Shown in pieces: positions 56,524-64,000 of a DNA stretch of 64,000 bases. This DNA comes from Cedecea neteri NBRC 105707 = ATCC 33855 (GTDB lineage: Bacteria; Pseudomonadota; Gammaproteobacteria; Enterobacterales; Enterobacteriaceae): positions 1 through 64,000 of the forward strand of contig NZ_BCTL01000004.1 in the NCBI RefSeq assembly GCF_001571265.1, written 5' to 3'. The position numbers were made by a program, and so were the translations under genes. Position 1 is the first letter of the stretch; each line of letters starts with the position of its first letter. The notes below the pieces were generated by a model, which had not been told where the DNA came from, searched no databases, and saw only the letters and a program-made list of their open reading frames with translations.

Positions 56524-57414
56524 TTAGCCTTTCTTCGCCACGCTGATAGTCTGACTCAGGCGAGTCGGTTTCTCCGCGCTGGCTTTTTGCTTTTTAGACG
56601 CGCAGGCGGTCTCTACGCAGACGAAGGTTTTGTAGCCGTCATCCGGCATATCACCCATCGAAATGGACAGCGCCGGACCCGGGTTCCAGCCCACCACGTT
56701 GTAATGATGGTGATGAACCACGTTCAGGGTACGTTTCAGACTGCTTGCGTCGTGAATGACGCTGCACTCTTCCGGTTCCAGGTAGAGGCGATCGGTGCGG
56801 TCCGGGAAGGTCTGCACGCCGTCGGTAAGCTGGCCAGCCGCTTCATTCAGTACCTTATCGATGTAAGGCTTGCCGAGGCCGCTGACTTTCACATCTGCGA
56901 TATCGCCGACGTTGAAGTAGGTGTGTAGGGCCGAAGTGGTTTCGAACTCACCGTGTGCTTCCAGCTCGATTTCACAGGTTTTGCCCAGCTTAAAGCGGGC
57001 ATACAGCGTGAATTCATGTGGCCACAGCTTCAGCGTCTCTTCATTGTTATGTAGCTCAAAAGTCAGCACTACGCCGTTGGCGTCTTCATTGTGCGCGCTC
57101 AGCGTCCACGGCTGGTTGCGGGCAAAACCGTGCGCCGGCAAGCCTGACTGTTCCGCCGGGCCAAACCACGGCCAGCAAATCGGAACGCCGCCGCGCAGCG
57201 CTTTGCCTTTATGGAACGGGGTGATGTCGCTCAGCCACAGTACCTCATCTTCACCGGCAGGCTGCCAGGAGAGCAGGTGAGCGCCCTGAAGTGCGAAAGA
57301 TGCCCGCACCTGTGGGTGATCAACGACGATGACATCCAGTTCATCGTTTACGCGGCGGGTAAGGGCAGGGGTAATTTGTTCGACGACCGGAAGTGCAAAA
57401 ATTTTATTAATCAT
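56524..57414 (-). CDS. yeaD: D-hexose-6-phosphate mutarotase YeaD
   Basis: The 296-residue cytoplasmic aldose-1-epimerase-like enzyme that interconverts anomers of hexose 6-phosphates. Features: GGVPICWPWFGPAEQSGLPA, HGFARNQPWTL, and ALHTYFNVGDIADVKV with the catalytic histidine, and VGWNPGPALSISMGDMP. It lies downstream of gapA on the same strand, as in E. coli. Confidence 0.94.
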   Translation of the reverse strand: MINKIFALPVVEQITPALTRRVNDELDVIVVDHPQVRASFALQGAHLLSWQPAGEDEVLWLSDITPFHKGKALRGGVPICWPWFGPAEQSGLPAHGFARNQPWTLSAHNEDANGVVLTFELHNNEETLKLWPHEFTLYARFKLGKTCEIELEAHGEFETTSALHTYFNVGDIADVKVSGLGKPYIDKVLNEAAGQLTDGVQTFPDRTDRLYLEPEECSVIHDASSLKRTLNVVHHHHYNVVGWNPGPALSISMGDMPDDGYKTFVCVETACASKKQKASAEKPTRLSQTISVAKKG

Positions 57415-57445
57415 TTCTTTTTTCCTTAGTCCTGGTGATTTGAGG

Positions 57446-57473
57446 CAAAAAAAAGAGCGACCGAAGTCGCCCT
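57446..57473 (-). terminator. Terminator of gapA
   Basis: On the minus strand GGGCGAC-TTCG-GTCGCTC is a 7-bp stem with a stable UUCG loop, followed by eight T residues, 25 bases after the gapA stop. Confidence 0.92.
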
Positions 57474-57497
57474 TTAGGATCAGGTTCTCATCTCAAC

Positions 57498-58837
<1,340 letters not shown>

Positions 58838-59251
58838 ATGTCTAATCAATTACCCCCTGATTCAAATAAGAAAAACCTCAGCGAAATGCAATACTACGTG
58901 ACTCAGAAGCACGGCACTGAACCGCCGTATTCCGGACGTTTACTGCATAACAAGCGTGACGGGATTTATCACTGCCTGGTGTGTGAAGCCCCGCTGTTTC
59001 TTTCGGAAACAAAATACGACTCAGGCTGCGGCTGGCCTAGCTTCTACGAGCCTGTCAGTCCCGATGCCATTCGCTATCTGACCGATAACTCGCACGGCAT
59101 GGAACGCGTTGAAATCCGCTGCGGCAGCTGCGACGCGCACCTTGGCCATGTGTTCCCGGACGGCCCACAGCCGACCGGAGAGCGGTATTGCGTTAACTCG
59201 GCCTCCCTGAGCTTTACCGATGGGCAAAACGGTGAGCAGGTTGAGGGCTGA
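58838..59251 (+). CDS. msrB: Peptide-methionine (R)-S-oxide reductase MsrB
   Basis: Repairs oxidised methionine (R-sulfoxide) in proteins. The 137-residue product has two zinc CxxC pairs (CLVCEAPL and [12 protein letters not shown]) and the catalytic cysteine in [11 protein letters not shown]. No signal peptide, so cytoplasmic. Divergent from gapA and upstream of yeaC, as in E. coli. Confidence 0.96.
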   Translation: MSNQLPPDSNKKNLSEMQYYVTQKHGTEPPYSGRLLHNKRDGIYHCLVCEAPLFLSETKYDSGCGWPSFYEPVSPDAIRYLTDNSHGMERVEIRCGSCDAHLGHVFPDGPQPTGERYCVNSASLSFTDGQNGEQVEG

Positions 59252-59290
59252 AGAATCGATTCAGCTAATTATTCCTCGACGGAGCGTAAG

Positions 59291-59572
59291 ATGAGCAATC
59301 TGGATGAGATGTTGAGCGTGATGACGCCTGAGATTTATCAGCGCCTGGCGACCGCGGTCGAGCTGGGGAAATGGCCTGATGGCGTGGCGCTGACTCAGGA
59401 GCAAAAAGACAATAGTCTGCAGCTGGTGATGCTGTGGCAGGCGCGCCACAACACGGATGCGCAGCACATGACCATCGACACCAACGGCCAGATGGTGATG
59501 AAGAGCAAGCAGCAGCTGAAAGCGGAGTTTGGCATTGAGCCCGCCCCGTTTGTGACCATGAAGCTGCAATAA
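59291..59572 (+). CDS. yeaC: DUF1315 protein YeaC
   Basis: The 93-residue product (MSNLDEMLSVMTPEIYQRLA, then LTQEQKDNSLQLVMLWQAR) matches E. coli YeaC. It lies 39 bases after msrB, and a terminator follows. Function unknown. Confidence 0.93.
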   Translation: MSNLDEMLSVMTPEIYQRLATAVELGKWPDGVALTQEQKDNSLQLVMLWQARHNTDAQHMTIDTNGQMVMKSKQQLKAEFGIEPAPFVTMKLQ

Positions 59573-59576
59573 GTAA

Positions 59577-59606
59577 AAAGGGAGACTCGCTGGTCTCCCT
59601 TATTTT
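59577..59606 (+). terminator. Terminator of yeaC
   Basis: AAAAGGGAGAC-TCGCTG-GTCTCCCTTATTTTTT, a GC-rich stem with a T tract just after the yeaC stop; it can also serve the convergent chitinase gene. Confidence 0.88.
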
Positions 59607-59621
59607 TTATCGTGTTACTGA

Positions 59622-60896
59622 TTATTTAGCGTGTTCAATGCCCAGCGACTCGGCGAGCTGCTTCGCCAACTGGTTGTTGTCATCTGCGCCATATTCCCAG
59701 AACATCGCCCCTCCTAAGCCTTTCTCCTTGATGTACTCGGCTTTAATTTTCACCGAACGCGGATTCTCGTAGGAAATGGCGAACAGCGGTTTACCTTCAG
59801 AAGACTTCAGCGTCAGGTATGGCACCTTCGCGTCGTCATCCCACTCTTCGGTAAAGCGTTTCTGCGGATCGTTCAGCATTTTCTTCACCAGGTCGTTGTA
59901 TTTGACGTAAGTGTCTTTCGTCAGATCCACGCCCAGCGCGGTTTTAAACAGCGCCAACTCTCGCTCGCCGAAGTAAGGCTGTGTGACCGGGTTTTTCTGC
60001 GCATCGGGTTTTGACCAGTCGATGCCTGGCTCAACGGCACGCTTAGGTACGCGGCCATAGAAGCCGATGCCGAGGTTCATCTGCTGCGGTTTCAGCCCGG
60101 CTGCAAGGTAGTTATTGACCACGAAGTCAGCACTGTACTTGTCGGCTTCCGCCACGGTCGGCCATTTTTTCGAATCATAGAGATTCGAGTTGAAGTACTG
60201 TGTGCCGTACGCCATGTCGTAAGTCATCAGGTTGATGTAGTTCAGCACCGGCGCAATGGCTTTCACGTCAACCCAGCTTTTCGGACTTTCGGCATTGGCC
60301 CCGACGGCGATGGTGACCAGTTTTTGATCGCCCACGGCTTTGCGCAGCTCTTTCAGCAGGGCGGTGAAGTTGTCCCGGTCGGCGTCCAGCTTATCAACTA
60401 ATCCCCACGCCCCGTTCACCGGGAACTCCCAGTCAAGGTCGATGCCGTCCAGGCCATATTTATCCATCACCTCCTGCACGGAGCGGATAAACACCGCGCG
60501 GTTCTCTGGCGTTGCCGCCGCCGCAGAGAAACCACGAGCGCCCCAGCCGCCAACGGACAGCAATATTTTCAGCTGTGGATTCTGTTTCCGCAGCGTCGGC
60601 AGGGTTTCAAGGTCAGAGATAACTTTGGGGGAAAGATAGATTTGATGCAGCTTTGACGAGTCTTTCAGGGCTTCGTTGGTTTCGCCTTTCTCGTCGTTAT
60701 AAATCAGGCCAAAGGAGTAATTGAGGTGGGTAATCTGGCGAACATCAAGCTTATTGATATCCCCACCGGGGCCGGCAGTAACGTCGCCGCCGCCGTTGAA
60801 GTAACCCACGGAAAGCAAAGATTCAGCCTGCGCAACGCCGCTGCAGGCGAGCGTCACCGCGGCCACCAGCGGTAACATTTTACGTGTGAATGACAT
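59622..60896 (-). CDS. GH18 chitinase, secreted
   Basis: The 424-residue product from ATG 60896 (MSFTRKMLPLVAAVTLACSG) with signal peptide ending AQAE; the frame opens further upstream but that part looks non-coding. The catalytic GH18 motif DGIDLDWEFP (DxxDxDxE), preceded by LLSVGGWG and followed by YINLMTYDMAYG, shows an active-type enzyme. It is a single domain without an attached chitin-binding module. It degrades chitin or chito-oligosaccharides. It has no orthologue at this place in E. coli and is likely an insertion between yeaC and pncA. Confidence 0.93.
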   Translation of the reverse strand: MSFTRKMLPLVAAVTLACSGVAQAESLLSVGYFNGGGDVTAGPGGDINKLDVRQITHLNYSFGLIYNDEKGETNEALKDSSKLHQIYLSPKVISDLETLPTLRKQNPQLKILLSVGGWGARGFSAAAATPENRAVFIRSVQEVMDKYGLDGIDLDWEFPVNGAWGLVDKLDADRDNFTALLKELRKAVGDQKLVTIAVGANAESPKSWVDVKAIAPVLNYINLMTYDMAYGTQYFNSNLYDSKKWPTVAEADKYSADFVVNNYLAAGLKPQQMNLGIGFYGRVPKRAVEPGIDWSKPDAQKNPVTQPYFGERELALFKTALGVDLTKDTYVKYNDLVKKMLNDPQKRFTEEWDDDAKVPYLTLKSSEGKPLFAISYENPRSVKIKAEYIKEKGLGGAMFWEYGADDNNQLAKQLAESLGIEHAK

Positions 60897-61107
60897 AATG
60901 ATTCCTCTTTGACGGGCACAACATAAAAGCTCCCCGGCCACGCTTAACAGACGAAAACGGCGGAAAGCGAAATCAGCTAACGTGCTGAATAAATTCATTG
61001 AATATGATTATGAGAGCGCTCCCAGGCGAGGGCGAGCAAAAAAAGCGTAGATTGTGAGCGGAATCGATACAAAAGTGCGGGGCGGGGCGGGGAGCCGCCC
61101 CTACAAT

Positions 61108-61138
61108 TATTGGCAGGTAAAGTCTATTGGCAGGTAAA
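61108..61138. repeat. Tandem 14-base duplication at the pncA 3' end
   Basis: TATTGGCAGGTAAA occurs at 61108-61121 and again at 61125-61138, a 17-base period. The right copy contains the last codons of pncA (TCQ and stop); the left copy is downstream of the stop. It probably arose by slippage. Confidence 0.75.
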
Positions 61139-61759
61139 ATCGGCGAAGGTCATTAACGTTGCGCCCTCAACCGCCATCTCCTGAAATGCCTCCAGGCTGC
61201 TTTGGGGACGCAGGTTCACGCCACGGCAGCCATCGGTGATGACGGTCACCTCATAACCCAGCTTCAGAGCGTCCAGCACGGTAAACTTAACGCAGAAATC
61301 CGTTGCCAGCCCCAACACCACCAGGCTGCGGATGCCCTGCTCGTGCAGCCAGGCATCCAGTTCTGTTTGCTGTCGATGGCCGTTATCGAAAAACGCGCTG
61401 TAGCTGTCGATAGCCGGATTTTGGCCTTTATAGACGATCTTATCGATGCCGGAAGCTTTCAGCAGCGGGTGAAGTTTTGCGCCTTCGCTGTTCTGGACGC
61501 AGTGATCGGGCCACCAGGTTTGTGCCAGTCCATCGAGCGTGCCTTCAGTGAAGGGGGCAGCCTCTTGTGTACTGGCGAAACTACCATGCTTTACCGGGTG
61601 CCAGTCCTGACTTGCTACCACGCTTTCACCGCGGGCGTTAAATAGCTCGATAAGCGGGTTAGCGACCTCAATGATGCTGTCACCTTCCGGGACGGCAAGC
61701 GTGCCACCGGCACAGAAATCGTTCTGCAAATCAATCAACAGCAAAGCACGTTGCGCCAT
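61124..61759 (-). CDS. pncA: Nicotinamidase PncA
   Basis: Cytoplasmic hydrolase that converts nicotinamide to nicotinic acid in NAD salvage. The 211-residue product keeps catalytic Asp10 (LLLIDLQNDFCAGG), the metal-site DWHPVKHGSF, a lysine in IVYKGQNPAIDSYSAF and the nucleophile in LATDFCVKFTVLDAL. It is 9 bases after ansA on the same strand. Confidence 0.96.
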   Translation of the reverse strand: MAQRALLLIDLQNDFCAGGTLAVPEGDSIIEVANPLIELFNARGESVVASQDWHPVKHGSFASTQEAAPFTEGTLDGLAQTWWPDHCVQNSEGAKLHPLLKASGIDKIVYKGQNPAIDSYSAFFDNGHRQQTELDAWLHEQGIRSLVVLGLATDFCVKFTVLDALKLGYEVTVITDGCRGVNLRPQSSLEAFQEMAVEGATLMTFADFTCQ

Positions 61760-61768
61760 TGGCGTTCC

Positions 61769-62785
61769 TTATTCGTCGGGAGTGAGTTCACCACGCAGGT
61801 TACGCGACATCGCATCACGGATTGCCTGGGCATCCAGGCCTTGGCTCAGCAGATAGTGAAGCTTGGTTAGCGTCGCTTCGACCGTCATATCGAATCCGCT
61901 GATAACGCCAGCCTGGGCCAGCGCGTTGCCGGTTGCATAGCCGCCCATGTTTACTTTGCCGGACATACACTGCGTGAGGTTAACCACCACGATGCCGCGC
62001 GCGCTGGCTTCCTGCAACTCTTTAATGAATGCGCCCTGCTGAGGAGCATTCCCCACACCGTAAGAACGCAGGATCAGCGCTTTCACCGGCTGGCGCAGGA
62101 AGTTGCCCACGACGTCGGCAGAAATTCCTGGATAGATGGTGACCACGCCAATCGGCTGCGGTGTGATCGGGTGGACAATCAGCTCACCTTCGCCGTGCGG
62201 GGCAGGCGGCGTGTTCAGTTTACGAATGTGGATCCCGGCTTCCAGCAGCGGCGCAAGATTAGGGGAGGCAAAGGCATCAAAGCCGTCGGCATGGGCTTTG
62301 GTGGTGCGGTTTCCACGATAGAGACGATTGTTGAAGAACAGCGTCACTTCGTTGATCGGGTAGTTGGCCGCCACGTACAGCGAATTGAGCAGGTTGATTT
62401 GCCCGTCAGAACGCAGCTCCGCCAGCGGGATCTGCGAACCTGTGACGATCACCGGTTTGCTGAGGTTCTCCAGCATGAAGGAGAGCGCCGAGGCGGTAAA
62501 CGCCATGGTATCCGTGCCGTGCAGGATCACGAAGCCGTCGTACTCGTCGTAGTGGGCTTTGATGTCATCGGCGATGTGCTGCCAGTCTTCGGGCGTCATG
62601 TCCGAAGAGTCCATCAGCGGATCGTATTCGTGGATCGTGAAGTCCGGCATTTCCGGGCGATGGAATTCGGGCATCAGCGCCAGCTGGCGCTGGAGGTGGC
62701 CGGAAACAGGAATGTAGCCGTGTTCTGAACGCTGCATCCCGATAGTACCGCCGGTGTAGGCAACGTAGATGGATTTCTTTTGCAT
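61769..62785 (-). CDS. ansA: L-asparaginase 1 (cytoplasmic)
   Basis: Hydrolyses asparagine to aspartate and ammonia in the cytoplasm. From ATG 62785 (MQKKSIYVAYTGGTIGMQRS) it is 338 residues; the upstream part of the frame is rejected. The two catalytic threonine sites are visible in YTGGTIGM and HGTDTMAFTA. No signal peptide, which separates it from periplasmic AnsB. Operon with pncA. Confidence 0.97.
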   Translation of the reverse strand: MQKKSIYVAYTGGTIGMQRSEHGYIPVSGHLQRQLALMPEFHRPEMPDFTIHEYDPLMDSSDMTPEDWQHIADDIKAHYDEYDGFVILHGTDTMAFTASALSFMLENLSKPVIVTGSQIPLAELRSDGQINLLNSLYVAANYPINEVTLFFNNRLYRGNRTTKAHADGFDAFASPNLAPLLEAGIHIRKLNTPPAPHGEGELIVHPITPQPIGVVTIYPGISADVVGNFLRQPVKALILRSYGVGNAPQQGAFIKELQEASARGIVVVNLTQCMSGKVNMGGYATGNALAQAGVISGFDMTVEATLTKLHYLLSQGLDAQAIRDAMSRNLRGELTPDE

Positions 62786-62844
62786 GGGTTTGCTCGATGC
62801 TTTCGATATTTGCGGCAGAGTATAGAGAGGATGACGGAAAAAAA

Positions 62845-62863
62845 AAGCCCGGTTTAACCGGGC
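62845..62863 (-). terminator. Hairpin GCCCGGTTTAACCGGGC, probable sppA terminator
   Basis: AGCCCGG-TTTA-ACCGGGC with a 7-bp stem; on the minus strand it is followed by an eight-T tract (62838-62846 complement). It would terminate transcripts coming leftwards from sppA through the MITE-like element. Confidence 0.75.
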
Positions 62864-62869
62864 CTGGGT

Positions 62870-62998
62870 TGCTGACAAAGAGGGAAAAAGCGTGGTTTTT
62901 CCCTCTTTGTGGTTATCAGCCGAAAATCAATGAATTGATTTTCCTGTTTTTTTTACAAACCATCCGGTATTTCTTCTCTCGCCAGAGGTTTGTCAGCA
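62870..62998. mobile_element. MITE-like 129-bp element, copy B (inverted)
   Basis: Ends TGCTGACAAA and TTTGTCAGCA form a perfect 10-bp terminal inverted repeat. Inside, ACAAAGAGGGAAAAA (62875-62889) pairs with TTTTTCCCTCTTTGT (62896-62910), and GAAAATCAAT (62922-62931) with ATTGATTTTC (62934-62943). It is the reverse complement of 31083-31210 with few differences. It lies between the ansA promoter side and the sppA 3' end, next to a GCCCGGTTTAACCGGGC hairpin. An open frame crosses it but is not a gene. Confidence 0.82.
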
Positions 62999-63026
62999 GT
63001 CACGCTTTGTCTTTCATCTGTGTTAA

Positions 63027-64000
63027 TCAGCGCACGTCGCCGCAGGTTAGGCAGAAGGCGTAACGGTTTTGCGGATCGTTCATGGTGCCGAACTTATCAT
63101 TCTGCGCTTTGACCGCCAGCGCGGCATCTGCCAGCGGTGCAGGCAGGTAAGCCTGAATGGCCTGCGGCAGCGCGGCGCGAACCGAGCCGGTCATGGCGTT
63201 AAAGACCATGTCGGTGAAGGTCGCGTCATCCTGCCAGAACGCCAGGTGCCAGCTTTTCAACTTCGCCAGCTCTGCGGCCTTGGCGACGGCGTCGTCAAAG
63301 TCACCCAGGCTGTCTACCAGACCGTTAGCCTTCGCGTCTTCGCCTGTCCAGACGTGGCCCTGGGCAATCTGGTCGATTTGCTCAGGCGTTTTGTTGCGGG
63401 AAGCCGCCACCAGGCCGATGAAGCGCTTGTAGCCATTGTCGATGCTGAGCTGCATCATCTGCTGAACTTCAGGCGGCAGCTTCTTGGTCACGGCCACGTC
63501 AGCCAGCGGCGACGTTGACACGCCGTCGGTATGCACGCCAATCGCATCAAGGGTGTTTTCTACGGTGTTAATGACGCCGAAAATACCAATCGAGCCGGTC
63601 AGCGTGCTTGGGTTGGCGATGATGTAATTTGCCGGGGTGGAGATCCAGTAGCCGCCGGATGCCGCCATGCCGCCCATTGAAACCACAATTGGCTTCCCGG
63701 CTTCACGCGCAGCGACAAGCTCTTCACGGATGGTTTCGGACGCAGTGACGCTGCCGCCAGGGCTGTTCACGCGGAAGACGATAGCTTTCACCTTCGGATC
63801 CAGACGCGCTTCACGAATCTGCATCGCCGTGGTGTCACCGCCGACCTGGCCCGGGGTTTCTTCGCCGTCCATGATTGCGCCGTTGGCGAAGATCACCGCA
63901 ATGGCATCACCCTGCTCAGACGGTTTTTTCACGTTGTAGTCGTAAATGCTGGTGTAGCTAAAGTCTTTGTTCGCCTTGCTCCAGCCGAACTGTTTCACCA
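63027..64000 (-). CDS. sppA: Protease IV (signal peptide peptidase A), C-terminal part
   Basis: Inner-membrane serine protease that degrades cleaved signal peptides. Only the C-terminal about 324 residues are in the window; the frame runs off the right edge. The catalytic serine segment [18 protein letters not shown] and the SppA-specific [12 protein letters not shown] are present. The tail ends [11 protein letters not shown]. Order sppA-ansA-pncA as in E. coli. Confidence 0.95.
   Translation of the reverse strand, partial: VKQFGWSKANKDFSYTSIYDYNVKKPSEQGDAIAVIFANGAIMDGEETPGQVGGDTTAMQIREARLDPKVKAIVFRVNSPGGSVTASETIREELVAAREAGKPIVVSMGGMAASGGYWISTPANYIIANPSTLTGSIGIFGVINTVENTLDAIGVHTDGVSTSPLADVAVTKKLPPEVQQMMQLSIDNGYKRFIGLVAASRNKTPEQIDQIAQGHVWTGEDAKANGLVDSLGDFDDAVAKAAELAKLKSWHLAFWQDDATFTDMVFNAMTGSVRAALPQAIQAYLPAPLADAALAVKAQNDKFGTMNDPQNRYAFCLTCGDVR

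Noticed and set aside
62797-63063. 88-codon plus-strand ORF through the MITE-like element (copy B)
   Set aside because: It starts inside the ansA leader and ends inside sppA antisense; its only shared segment with another ORF comes from the repeat.

Overview
The window is a stretch of an Enterobacteriaceae chromosome. Many genes can be recognised by eye as close relatives of Escherichia coli K-12 genes: potABCD, pepT, roxA, phoPQ, purB, hflD, mnmA, nudJ, rluE, icd, nimT/nimR, yeaL, yoaI, yeaK, bluF/bluR, yeaH, yeaG, mipA, yeaD, gapA, msrB, yeaC, pncA, ansA and sppA. The protein divergence, a GH18 chitinase, extra ABC transporters and a DUF3772 MscS channel suggest a Cedecea/Enterobacter/Kosakonia-like genus rather than Escherichia. 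That genus-level guess is inference. No rRNA, tRNA or CRISPR array was seen.

Layout. (1) 1-5452: the polyamine importer operon potABCD on the minus strand and the divergent peptidase gene pepT. (2) 5453-9506: an AT-rich accessory patch with a putative metallopeptidase effector plus lipoprotein immunity pair, a compact three-gene operon of unknown function, and orphan genes. (3) 9617-15946: an MscS-type channel and a three-gene Fbp/Afu-like ABC importer. (4) 16016-25317: the conserved block roxA-phoQ-phoP-purB-hflD-mnmA-nudJ-rluE and divergent icd, with a good PhoP box upstream of phoP. (5) 25318-about 31571: an accessory region behind icd with tiny membrane proteins, a DUF6434 protein, an isochorismatase-family hydrolase, an HNH nuclease, a lipoprotein, a Fur-box-linked exported protein and a VDAFPD-repeat protein. 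(6) 31680-41327: small stress or regulatory genes (fumD, yqaE), an orphan extended SDR, a Vmh-type hydrolase with its LysR regulator, YeaO and DUF523 proteins, and nimT/nimR. (7) 41317-48456: a chemoreceptor divergent from a polar amino acid ABC operon, then yeaL, yoaI, yeaK, a NUDIX hydrolase and a GNAT. (8) 48510-51874: the blue-light/biofilm cluster ycgZ-ymgA-ariR divergent from bluF-bluR; bluF is frameshifted. (9) 51965-64000: yeaH-yeaG with a sigma-54 promoter, mipA, yeaD, gapA, msrB, yeaC, chitinase, pncA, ansA and partial sppA.

Relative to E. coli K-12, the window joins the icd neighbourhood (about 25-26 min) to the yeaO-sppA neighbourhood (about 40 min), with the blu/ymg cluster embedded in the second segment.

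The most unusual non-genic finding is a two-copy, about 128 bp MITE-like element with 10 bp terminal inverted repeats and two internal hairpins (31083-31210 and, inverted, 62870-62998). Two further small palindromic repeat families each occur twice. The best candidates for undescribed protein systems are the effector/immunity pair (5624-6492), the three-gene membrane/soluble operon (6910-7872), the VDAFPD-repeat protein (31266-31562) and a 27-codon Thr/Gly/Val-rich peptide gene (27798-27881).
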